A stretch of DNA of 64,000 nucleotides, from assembly GCA_000310025.1 (NCBI GenBank), contig FN649741.1:1049634-1113633 (forward strand), given 5' to 3'. Numbering within the stretch: the stretch's first letter is position 1; each line of letters starts with the position of its first letter. A model generated the notes under the pieces. The model saw only the letters and a program-made list of their open reading frames with translations. It did not search any database and was not told the origin of the DNA. Origin of the DNA: Ectocarpus siliculosus (lineage: Eukaryota > Sar > Phaeophyceae > Ectocarpales > Ectocarpaceae). Below are positions 33,801 to 45,189 of the stretch, piece after piece. A program made the position numbers and the translations under genes.

Positions 33801-36800
33801 GTTTGCGAGAGGCTCCAGGACAAGGGGATCCTGGCCATGGCCATCATGAAGGGCGTCATCCGATTCGTCACGCACTCTCAGGTGACAGTCGGGGCGGGGG
33901 GGCTCCGCGGGGTAATTTTTGGTTGGAGGGAAGTCCCTATTGTGTGTGTCAAGTTTGTACTGGGTGTTTCGGAGCGATGCGTGCAAAAATAGACATCAGG
34001 GAAAAGTCAAGTGGGTTCATCGCAGGTTCGGTATTTTCGCACTCGAGGCATGTTTTGGAGGCGGGGATGGCATGTATGTGTTGGAATATGGTGATGTGAC
34101 CATTGTATCCGCCGATAGTATGCAGATAACCACATTCTTGTTGGTTATCAGCTCTCGTTTCCATACACGGCACAGCTTAGAGACAAATAGCGTTCGGCGG
34201 TGATCACGTTCTACCGAAGAGCGGCAAGATCGTCTTTCGTTGGCAATCTATGCCAGCTCTCGGTTTCATGCCCTTTACACAACATGCGTTTTTTTTCGGG
34301 GGGACGCACGGCTGTGCCCGTTACAGTCCCGAGTACACGTAGCCCTTCACAAGGCATAAAGCTGCAGTGGAGATTTTTATCGTTTTTCTTCGAACAATAT
34401 ATATTCGACCGTCTTTTTCTACCACAGGATGCTCACGTTCTTTTTGCTGAATTTGGTGTGTAGCCACCACGACAAGCCATTTTCAACCGCCCCCAACAAG
34501 TCGACCCTCTCTTGAATATTTCTCCTTGGAAGGGGGGTCCTTGACGTAGTCACCGCCCCGGTCTTAAAACACACGCCTCCCTACAGGTTTCCGGCCCGGA
34601 CATCCAGCGGACGGTGTCAATGATGAAGGAAGTGTTGGACGAAGCCGGTCTTAACCCGCTGGGGGTAAGCCGTACGCCGCGCTACAATGCGGAGGTACGG
34701 GTGCGCATGCATGCGCGCAGCCCCGCTTGTGCTTGGAACGCAGTGGTTTTGGTCGGTTTGGGAATGATCTCCGCTCGGTTTGCGGGATGGTTTGCGCGCG
34801 AAGAGCCACGCATGTTGCGTTCGCTCAGGTGTGTTTTTAGTCGAAAGATTGAGATGTTCCCGGTACCGCCTTACATTCAACACAAACGTTTTTTTTGTTG
34901 CGGCGAATTGCTCGCATATCGCAGTCGCTGTCAATCTCCACTGGATCAATATCCGTCCTTCTTGCCCCCACCACAAACACGCCTACGTGTGTGCCGCAAC
35001 CCCCAGGACGAGCTCGAGTGGCATTCACCCGATAACGTCGAAGCAGCAGCAGCGGCGGCGGCGGCGGCGGCGGCGGACCCCGCCGCTTCTCCCGACCAGC
35101 TGGGCGGAACGGCCAACGGCATCATGGACGGCGGCGAGGTTGTTATCGTAAGCGAGATCTCCAACGCCGTCTCGGGAGACGCGGGGCCGGACTCCCGCGG
35201 CTTCCCGGACTCTTCTTTCGCGGACGCGAAGACGGTGGTATCTCCGGAGATGGGCTCTGGCGGTGCTACGACGGCGGAATTGTCGACCTCGGCCGCCGCC
35301 GGTGCGGACGGCGCTACGGGGGTTTCCGGGGAGGCCGGTTTGGAGGCTGGCGAAGGGGCTGACGGCGTTGGAGAGGAGGGTGCGGGGGAGGAGGATAAGG
35401 ACGAGCTGCCGCCGTTCGTGGAGAAGTTCGAGGAGGTTGAGCTTCAGGTACGTGAGCTGCTGTTGCGGTTAATGTTGTTCTAGTTGTGTTGCTATTGCTG
35501 GTGGTTTGCTGTAGTGTTGGTCTATTTGGGGCCGCGTTTTCCGGGCTTTGGTCCCACTGGCAGAGTCTGCCGTATCTTGGCTGTGGTAAATGCTTGCTCG
35601 CTCTCTTCTACCCCGGTATCAGATGTACGAAGAGCGGGAGAGAGAGAGATAGAGGGCTATAGCAATGGCCAGACAGGTTGTCCTACACTTAGATCTATTC
35701 GTACCAGAGAGACAGGCGTGAACCGTGGCAGGTTGATAGTGCGTGTCGTGGAGGATATAAACCGCGCTCAATTTTGTGTGACCCTAACACGCCGATGGCT
35801 CAGTCCTAGCCTCGTACCAAACAGCTGCTGCTCTGCTGGTATACATCCCCACTTGCCTCCCCCCGGGTCTGTCTCTCCCCTTGTGATCCCTGGTGTTCCT
35901 GTCATGTTTTTGGTCCTGGGGTACGCACAGGGCATGGCGGTAAGCACCGAAGGGTTCGTGGCGATAATGACAAGCAAAGAGTCGACGCGAGCCCTCAGGC
36001 TGGTGGTAACTCCGGACGACCCCATGTCGGGGGGTTTGGACGTCGAGCAGGCAGAGACTTCTGAAGCCCGCACCCTCCTGCAGCTCATGCAGGTGTGTAC
36101 GCCTAACTGATTTGTGTGTTAGTCCTTGCCGGTGCTTGCATGGTGGGACGGCCTTGGTGTCGCCGTGTTTGCTCCCTGTTTGTTTTGTCTTCCTGTCATG
36201 GGCAGAGTTTTGTGGACATCGCTCGCAAATCCGACCCACCTCCGTGGTACTGCGTCGCCTGTATGCCCCCGATCATTTTTTCGGCGCGAAATAATGGAGA
36301 GAAAAGTTGCTTCTTTGAGTGTGCTGGTTGCCTCGCGACCAAGGGACTGGGTACGAAGCGAGGAAAAGAAGAAACACCACGCTTCGCCGAGAATCGAACT
36401 CCCAACCTAATTAATATCGTTAGGTTGTAGCTGTTTTCGTGCTGTGTGGTGATGGTAAGCTTCCCAGGTGTGAAATTTGGGTCGATGGTGGCAAAGGAGT
36501 CTACGCATTCGTATCGCGCAGAGTGCCAAGCACAGCTATGATAGAGCAGTGCCCGTTGTCACCGCACCCACCCCAGCTGCCTATCGGTCTCGTCTCGTGT
36601 TCCCCCCTGCCGGCGTGCTTTCCAGGGCATCGACGTAGCCCGCCACTTGCCTCACGACGCCCTCGGCAACCTGATGGACCTCTCGATGAGGACCGGGGTC
36701 CAGCTGAGCACCGTGTACGTGAGCCACATCAGCCCATTCTCGGCCACCCTTATGGCGAAGGTTCCCCAGCGAGACAGCGAGACCGCAGCAGCGGCAGCAG

Positions 36801-37706
36801 AATCGGCGGCGGCGGCGGCGGCGGCGGCGCAGCAGCTTCCATCCTTGCCGGAGGACGCCGCTGCCGCCGGGACCAACGCCGAGGAGGCGTGGTTCGACGC
36901 AGGCGCGGCGGCGACGGCGGCGGCGGCGGCGGCCCCGCCGGCCCCGCCGGCCTCTGCGGATGACGAAGGAGGCGTGCCGGAGACGCCGGTGTCGCCGTCG
37001 GTGCCGGGCACGACGATGGGCTCGGGCTTCGGCCGCCCGAGGCTCGGGCTGTCCAAGATAGCGGAGACAGCGAACTCTTTTGAGGCCCTGGGGCTTGCGC
37101 TGAGGTACCCGAGCAGCCGAATCTTCGTGCGGGCGGAGCTGCTGGCGCCGCCGGCGGAGGGGGGCGAGGCGATGGGGCGGAAGGACTCGTCCTCGGCAGC
37201 GAGCTTCGAGTCGGGGGACCTCGCGGAGCTGTACCCGAACCTATTGAAGCTGACCGACGCCAAGGAGCGACGGTCGGCATCGGAGAGGATGGACTCGCAG
37301 TTCGAGATGCAGAAGATTCGACAGCAGCTGGAGAGCGCGGTGCGTGTTGTTGTTTGTTGTTCGTAGACCCCGTACTGCCATGAGTGTCCGGGGGGCCGTA
37401 CATTGGGGTGCCCGAGGTATCGTACCGCGCTCGGGTGTGCTTTCCAAATGCCAACAGCACGCTTGAATCCCCCCCGCCCCCGATCTTCTCCGCCCGCCGA
37501 CTCAATTGTGTCCAAGCGCACGAGATTAAAACGCTGCCCTTCGTTTCCTGCCAATATTGCGGGCGTCGTCCTGCCCTTTGACCTTGTCTCGCACGTCACC
37601 GTCGCAGATGAACGCGGGAGACGATGACAGGATTTCCGCTCTCCGCGAGGAGCTGAACTCCTTGGTGATGGCGGAGGGGGACACGACAGCTGCGCCCGTG
37701 TCGTGA
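27814..37706 (+). CDS. L-threonine aldolase fused to a DUF151 bifunctional-nuclease domain and UVR-like tail
   Basis: Exons: 27814-28164, 29716-29894, 30487-30589, 31502-31636, 32113-32233, 32753-32943, 33681-33881, 34587-34664, 35007-35447, 35931-36092, 36626-37339 and 37608-37706. All phases agree and give 924 codons plus stop. Residues 1-95 hold a hydrophobic segment and AEAFVASS, a heterokont-type plastid leader. Residues about 96-453 are a complete PLP-dependent threonine aldolase: [54 protein letters not shown] lysine K296 in SVCYSKGLGAPVG, and IRFVTH. The enzyme cleaves threonine to glycine and acetaldehyde. After an Ala-rich acidic linker comes a DUF151-like domain ([62 protein letters not shown]), split by an Ala-rich insert. 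A UVR-like helix pair ([20 protein letters not shown]) ends the protein, as in plant BBD nucleases. Two separate genes remain possible. Confidence 0.85.
30942..30979. repeat. 19-bp tandem duplication
   Basis: tgccctttcagtcaaggga occurs twice in a row in an intron of the aldolase-nuclease gene. Confidence 0.85.
31265..31500 (+). repeat. Three imperfect tandem units just before an aldolase exon
   Basis: Units of about 74-84 bp start near 31265, 31339 and 31423. Each has gcgt, a T-rich stretch, gccttccgt and gcggctg followed by a run of ggctgg or gtgctg triplets. The last unit ends at the 3' splice site of exon 31502-31636. Each unit can supply pyrimidine tracts and possible acceptors. Confidence 0.75.
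32620..32698 (-). repeat. SINE-like repeat, copy 2, tRNA-like head
   Basis: Related to 20757-20835. Read on the minus strand, GCATGCC, TTAGCGGTTAGACCA and CGACTACGCGTCC resemble the acceptor, D-arm and anticodon loop (ACG) of a tRNA. No T-arm is evident and a C-run flanks it, so it is a tRNA-derived repeat rather than a gene. It lies in an intron of the aldolase-nuclease gene. Confidence 0.45.
36381..36435 (-). other. tRNA-like T-arm and hairpin
   Basis: The minus strand has GGGAGTTCGATTCTCGG, a box B/T-arm, preceded by the hairpin CAACCTAA...TTAGGTTG. No matching D-arm or acceptor stem was found upstream, so this is likely a tRNA fragment or SINE piece in an intron of the aldolase-nuclease gene. 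Confidence 0.35.
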
Positions 37707-40700
37707 GATGGGATGGGGTGGCAATGCCGAGCCTTTAACAACACGCAGGTTACGGCAGTGTTTTGCCCTTGACCCATCCTCGCAGGACCGAGAGTATTGT
37801 CTCCAGGCTGACCGACTGTATGTGCAGGTGTTTTGATCGAGGTGCAACGGGGGTGAAAGGGGACACGAAGGAGACGGATTTGATCCTGAAACGACCTTTT
37901 GGCTATTGTCCCGCCATCACTCGCTCTCCTGGAATGTGGTTTGCGGGTGTCGTCCAAGCGCTGGGTAGCCGTGCAAGGAGATTGTAATACTGCCGTCGTC
38001 GGTCTTCCCACGTATCCCGTCCGTCGGTACGTCTTTTCGACCTCGGTCGGAGAAGTTAGCCGGCCTTTGAAAGTAGCTGAGAATCATTTGTTTGGAGTGC
38101 TTGTGATGACTCGGTGACTCTCTGTCGTAGAGAGAGAGAGAAAGTTCTTCTCAGCTGGGGTGGGAGCATCACATGCCGCGGGGGTTGTCGGCTACATGGT
38201 GCTTGTAAATTAGCGCGGTGCTTGTGTGTGGTGGAACTGATGAGTTGGTCAGCCCGCTCTGGTCGTGTCCTCGCATGCGAACCACCGCGTGTTCCTGGGG
38301 AGTTTTTTCTTTTTCGTTTGGTTACTTCGAGGCTCAGAGAAAGCGCCGCAAATCAGCAATTATCCAGTTATTTTTTCCCATCCCATAAGTCCATCGAGCC
38401 CTGCGGACGCTCAAGCGTCACCAGTGTACTCGCGTAAAATGTTCTACTTCGGAGAGAGGGCGGGGGGGGGGAGACTGGACGGCTGCCTGTGTATCCTGCA
38501 CAATCCTCTGCAACAGTGTTGTTTCCGGTTCTCTGGGGTCCTCTGGAGAGGGGGTCCGCATTTCCCAAAGTCCGTACAAGTAGATACGTGTCAGTTTTAT
38601 CATTTGTTGGGTATAGCTTCCAACTCGCTTGATTAAGTTTTTGGAAAAAGTGGGTCACGCTACATACGGAAGTCGCGTTGTTTCTTATTTTCTTGTTTGT
38701 CTTTCCCTCACCCGGGGTGTTCCGGGTCGAAACGCGGGGGGGAGGGGAGGGATCTGATTGGACACAACAGTCGAGGGGTTGATGTTCAGTGTGGAGATGG
38801 GCATGTATTGGAGGTTGTACCGGCTAGCTTGTTTGTGCTGAATGGAACTGCTGGGGGGCGGGCTACTGCTGTCTCGATTGGTTCGGAAGTGTGGTTGTAA
38901 TCGTGATAGTTGCCCCCGTCTTGTTTCGAACGAACTCTGGTCGATTGATGGAGCTGCCGATTCCTTTTATTTTATGTTGTTTACAGGGAGGGGCGGCGGC
39001 GCTGTTCCTTGCCCCTGGTGTGTTGGGTCCCCGTTGGGCATGGTGTCCCGTTCCGTCGATTGCACCACCAAGGGTTGCTGTAAGCCTTTGTTCCATGTAA
39101 GTTCCATGTAGGACTCTCAGACAGAAGCGTGTTGCACGCGTAGGAGGTTGCGTTTGGGGTGCCGGCGTCTGGAAGCATGTATGCGCACGCACCCACGCAC
39201 GGGGTGGGGGTGTAAAATTGGCGGCTTCGCGGTCTTGGTAGTAAAATACCGCGCCCCACGTCCAGAAAAGCGATGTACACGCCGGTGCAGGTGATGGTTA
39301 TGATTTGGTTTTTGCTTATTGTCCAGGTGTGAAGCATTATTGCACTGGCAGGATGTTTGTGTCTGGGTACAACGGGAGGTGTCCGGCCGTGCTGATGGGA
39401 TAGCGATGTGGGGCGCTTTTGTGTATGGTCCGGGATGGTGACGTGGTCGACGGTATGCTTGTGGTTGGTACTTAGCCTTGCCTTCAGCTTCGATGAAATT
39501 TCCAACATGACCCGGGAGTGTTTTTTTCAAAGCATGCTTCTCTCTCGTATGTATTCATGCCGGCGGTATGTGACAAAACGAGATAGACTAGCATCGGACG
39601 AGCGGGAGGTTTAGATGGGTGGGTGGGAGAGCGACACCCATTCCATCTGAAGTATATGCGGTCAAGCTGGGGGCTGGGCCATTATGTGTGTCATCTCCTT
39701 TTTCGTCGCTCGACGCAAAATCCCGACAGCAGCAGCGCGACACGGAGGAGGAACGTCCGTGTTTTACCCATGGATCTCGTTGTAACTTTATCTTGTCACG
39801 AAGGACGAAGAATGTGGTCTGCTGGTTGCAAGCGTCCTTGTAAGATTGAGATTGGCAAACCCACGACTTCAATCAAAGCAAAATGCGGAAACAAACGTAA
39901 AGGTCGAGCGGGGTACGAACGAACGTGCAGTTTTCGCAAACCAAGCCATGGAAATCCACCCCGTGCCGCCGTGCATGATCATGGGCCAAGGCTATGTACT
40001 GAAAATTGACGAGAGAAACATGATCGTTGCCTCGAAGACTTGCAAGAAGGCACCATCATTACACGGGGAAGCCCTTACCCATCAATGAGAGTGGCACAGC
40101 AGTAAGCATAAGGGATATTATGACTAAAAGAAACTGTTACACGATCAGCCAGAGGCCAGGTTGTGCGAGAGCTGGGCACCGACTATAACCTGGGGCGAAG
40201 AGGTTGGTTGCACGCCGACGTGGGCTGGTATCCCGCATCTATCTCTGATTGTATGTAAAGTGGCGTTACAGCCCAACAAACATGTCGGACTGGCAGCATA
40301 GACAACAACGTGTTTAAGGTCGATCCCGTCCTCACTACCTCCCCAACCTAAACCTTCACAAGTTGTGATCTGTGCCCAACCTTCTCCTCTGTCCACACCT
40401 GTGTACTGCAGGACGCCAGTACCACCAGTACATCACCTCGCCTCAGATCCAACCACATCTTTTTGGGCCTGGAGCGAGAACATGCTTTCGAGATCACTGA
40501 CAGTAGGAAAATCCGCACAACTCTCGTGATGTGATCGAGGCACTTTCATTGGTCAGTTGGTTTGCTCAGGCGATGCGTGTGGCAATGAGGAAAGGCGCCG
40601 GCCTTTGCTTTCTTTACACACCCTCGCAATCATCTGCACTCTGGCGGAGCTGTGGCGTGCGGCGAAACTTGTGTCGGTTCAGCTCGGCCAGTTGCGCCAA

Positions 40701-43700
40701 TCAACTCGTTTTTCACGCCGCGTTGAGGATTCAGGCACTCGCCACTCGCCGGAATCTCTCTCTCTCACGCGCGCGTTCTCTCTCTCTCCCCTGCAACTGA
40801 TTTTCGTTATCTACACAGTTATCTCACAGGGTATCGAGTCAAGCGGCGGACGGTGCTACGCATTCTGGCGTTTTATGCAGGCTGCTCGCCAGTTGGGCAA
40901 GTAGAATATGACAAATGGACAGGAGGAGCAGAAGCAGCGGCAGGCGGATGATGCCACGTTTGCCGAAAGAGAAGCAAACGACCTCCGGGAGCTGCACCTA
41001 TCAGCGACCTTCCTCACACCGTTCGCTGTAGCTGCCACGCAGGACAATCAAGTGTGGCTCAGCAATAATCAACGAGACTACACGGATCACTCGAAGCAAG
41101 GTGAAGGCGAAGCGAAGACTATACGGCATGCATACATGTAGTGTGAGTTCTTCGCTCCGAAGCACAGTGTCTGAACGTCTGAACTGCCCGCTTCACGTCT
41201 GTGGTGGTCGATAGAATCATGGTCGTTCGTTACGTAGCAATTGCGGCAGAATTGTCGCACCTACCTCGGAAGGTGCAGGAAGGCCAAATGGCGCTGCATG
41301 TTGCCGCGAATCAATTGTACGCACGGTCGTGGGCTCTAAAAAATGGGGAAGCTGCTTCATTCGCGGTGTTTGTTTCATCTTCGTCTACATGCGTAACTAT
41401 TGGGGTTATCGTAGACTCTTCATCTATGGTATGCATTGAGAGAAGATACTTGTATGCATACTGAAGTTTACTCCTCCGACATGACCCCCTCTCGGTCCTG
41501 TTTGGCATAAATTACCCAGCAGGTGGAAACTGCGAGATGACGCCGGTCGTTGTCAAGAAGAAGACGGATATGGTGAGCTATTTCGTCTATTTGAGTTTGG
41601 GTCGACTACAGCCGAGTGAAGACCATATTGGACTACATATTTGAAGGCTATGCCTCGATGATGTCTATAGGTACGAGGCTTACCCAGTAAATCTCTTCCA
41701 GGTGCACCGCAAATGCAGCGATGTGGACGACAACTGGCTTTCATGCGCAGTTCCATCAAGAAAAGTATTCGGTGGTTGGTGCGGGCTGACACAAACGCCA
41801 CACACCGGCCCGATTCTGTTTAGATCTCGACGCAACAATTGATTACGCTTTGAAGGTCAGCAGACTCCACAACAAACAGTATATCGTTCAAGCTCGGAAA
41901 CAAAGGTGAACGGGAAACAAATAATACCGAGGGGGAAGTTTCCAAAAACCACCGCCGATCTAAGCGAACTGTTGTTCGATGACGGGGTACTAGCTACCCT
42001 CTTTGTTGTGAAGATAATTTCGACTAAACACATATTTACAAAGCACCGTGCGTGAGCCTAGACAACAAGCTGTTCCGCTCACCCTAATACATAATCCCGG
42101 GCGTGTTGGAAGATAGCAAAACAAACTCGAAGAGTTGCGTGGTTCTATCTCTGTATGCCAACCACAAGGGGCTCAATCAGTAACAACCTGTCACGATCGC
42201 GGGGAATGCGGAACATTCTACCACCACCGCTACCGCGGAACGAATTTCGACAAAAGGACCAGCGTGCCAGGCGTTTCATCGTGTTTGTCAAACAAAACAG
42301 GTCGAGTCGCAAAATCCTATCGTGACATTTTTTTGCCTGCAGTCATGGTCCGATCCCCGACGACACACACTTTCTCTGTTTCTGGCATGCATGGGGAAAG
42401 CTCAGCGGTTGAGATCTCTGTTTCGATTTTTTTCTCTCCTGTGTCAATGGCAGGCGGCGATGATAGGGTTTCAGGGCCGCATGGCAGGGCGTCTCGCTAC
42501 AGAGGCCCGGGAATCACATGGTGAGGTTACTCTTAGAGTGTCGGTGTCCGCACAACTCAAAACCAAAGCATGGCCAAGGGGTGTTTTTGTTGCGAGGCGA
42601 GAAGAGTGGATACCACACTGGAACATAGTCTATCGTCAAGTACTGCATCGGCCTGCGGTCGAAATTGAACACGGCCTTCTTCTGTGATTTCAGTGTTCAT
42701 GTTTTCGATCGTTTTCCGTCTGTATGGAAAAGGCAGTATTCGTTGTTATGTGGAGCGTCATGCGCTACTTTCTTGTGCAAGTATGTTTGCACCAACTTCG
42801 GGCACGCATGCACATGGTTGGCATGGTTCGATATGTGTCTATGCTCGCTCTCGCGAAATTTAGCAACATCTTTCGTCGGGTTCGCGGTCGTCGTGACTTT
42901 CCACGCATTCATTGTTGTCGAAACGTGCACGGTAGTTGAAGAAGCGGGAGAAGAAAGCTTCTATTGCACCGAATATCAAACTTCCCTTCATTTGTACATT
43001 TTTTCACATCATTTCCGCATCATCCAGAGCAGCATGGTTTCGAACGCAACACAACTGTACACGGTGCTGCTCAATGGCCACAAAATACTTCTTGTTGCAG
43101 GGAGGTACACGTAGAGCATCGGGAAACAGATACCACCCCTCCGAGGGTCGTCACACTCGTCTACGTACAAGTCGACCATCATGCTTGTCTGTGAGTGTTT
43201 GCTATATTCTAGCATGAAGTACCACATGAAAGTTTTAATGAAGGTCGCGTATTGCACTTCCTTCAGCAAGGGCACCCCCCCCCAAACGTGCTTCCGTACC
43301 TCTCGTTCAACCCCGCCCTTCTTCCCCGGCAAAATCGATGCAGTTTTCACGAGGGACTTCCAGGACTACGTCGAGAGCAGGGATAGGACCTACTTCAGAA
43401 CTCGGGATCACTTCTCAGACTACGCAGAAGCCAAGGCCCGAGACCCGTCTAGATCCAAGAAGTAGGACATCTATTGTGCGCTTCTGTGACTGGAACTTGT
43501 TTTGTTTGCGACTGATTTTAGAAATGGCGGTGGTGATGATTCACATTTACAGAATGAGGGCATAGGCACAGCGGAATAGCCGACCTTTCGAATTGCCGGA
43601 GTCCCAGTAAACGACCGTAAAGTGCGCGGTCACTTGGTGCATTTCAGGCGCTCCACACGCTGGCCATAGGGATCCAGCGTGGTAGTAGATGATCAAGAAG

Positions 43701-45189
43701 TTTGATGGCTCTGGATGATTCTCGAATTCGAATAAATTTATCCTGTGATCGTGAACGTGTTGTAGGATGCAGCACTGTTAGCAGCACGCACTCAGAGATT
43801 TTTTGTGTGTGAGTCTTTATCCCGTCTGTAATCCCTATGAACATCGGGTGGTAGGCGATCACTAACCGTCTCTGTGCCTTTCATGACATCGATACCACCT
43901 GAACACATCAGTGAACATCTCTTCGAGGACTAGCACGCTTGTCTGATGCACGCTGTGTTACCAATGGTCTTGATGGTTCCATGACTACCTGGCATTGGCT
44001 GCAACACGAGGGCGTTCAAATGATATCGTCGACTACATTAGCGAATGTATATTCGTAGGTTCGGAGTCGCGCGGGAACGGCAATTGGTAGCTCGCGGCAC
44101 ACGGAGGGTCATGGCTCCGGGAGTCGCGACGCGACATGTGACACAGTTTTACCCAAACCAACCCCTTTTGGGTAGCGTTGTCGAATAGGGAGGGAACCGT
44201 GCTCGCTCTCTTTGTTGCTCGCCTTCATGACTTCCCAACGAAGAGATCACTTGGCCACTTTGTGGGAAAGGGGAGCAACGTGCTCGTCATCTGCAGCAGC
44301 TTCCATCGAAATATCGTGATGTTGGTGCCTGCCTGTGGTATAGTGCCCGAATCAGGCTTACACCTTGGAGGTGATCCAAGTTTAACCGCACCAGTGCGAT
44401 CTTGACGGTGGTCTGGAAGTATCCTAGTAACACCGCGAGTACGCCATCGGTCATGAAGACTGCTATATACTCGTCACGTTACCCGTTTCCATGTCGCCTG
44501 TTGTTATGGAGGAACAGAGAAATAAAAGAGGGAAGGGAGCAAGTTCGTTGCTCCTGGCTTCGGGTACTCACAGCAGTTAGTTGTTGTTTGATCTCTTGTT
44601 TTAGCCTTCTTAGACCAGGTCCGCTCAGCGCCCACTCGGAGAGTGAGGGAGCGGGGCTGGGATTTTGATCTTCCTTCAAGCTACTTCAATACCCCTCAAC
44701 GTCGCCAAATATCCATATCCAAAGAAAATTCAAAAAATCCAATAAGCGCTCATACAACGTTCATGAAACGCTCGTACAATGCAAATACACTAGTTGCTCC
44801 ATTACATTAGCCCACCCCGGGAAGTCGTAGATGCAGATACTTTATTTTCAATCCAATACTCAACCTAAAATAAAGATCGAAGATGCGACTTTCCAAATCA
44901 GACAAAATAAGATAAAATAAAAGCAACTAGGGTCGGAGGAAATAGTTCATCCCCGACAAATACTCCAAACCATCCCCACACCACACAGTGATGACTACTG
45001 AGAATCACATCGCCAACGACGGAACCAATCTGAATCAAAATGGGGTTCGGTCGCGTTGGGCACGCAAAGGTCGGGGTGACTATTGCAACAATGGAAGAAG
45101 CTCACACCACCCAAACACGCGCTAGCGTACCACTGCGTACGATGTAGAACAAAACATAAAAACATGTAGCGGCCCGTAGGCGGCATTAT
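37707..45189. other. Gene-poor region
   Basis: No confident gene. Short ORFs occur on both strands without recognisable domains. Two fragments might be real exons. One at 40819-40904 contains GGRCYAFWRFMQ, reminiscent of the N-terminus of complex I subunit NDUFS5 but lacking its Cys spacing. The other, 43344-43464, follows a cag acceptor and encodes DFQDYVESRDRTYFRTRDHF with a Lys-rich end and stop. The stretch 44700-44990 is more AT-rich than its surroundings and may belong to the neighbouring retroelement. Confidence 0.4.
43344..43464 (+). CDS. Possible 3'-terminal exon of an unknown gene
   Basis: After an acceptor-like gatgcag an open frame of about 40 codons encodes a charged, Tyr/Arg-rich tail (FTRDFQDYVESRDRTYFRTR, then HFSDYAEAKARDPSRSKK) and a stop. 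The amino-acid make-up looks like protein, not intron. No convincing upstream exon was found and the family is not recognised. Confidence 0.3.

Noticed and set aside
36652-37599. Minus-strand ORF of 315 codons
   Set aside because: Antisense of the DUF151 exon; its openness comes from GC-rich, Ala-coding repeats.
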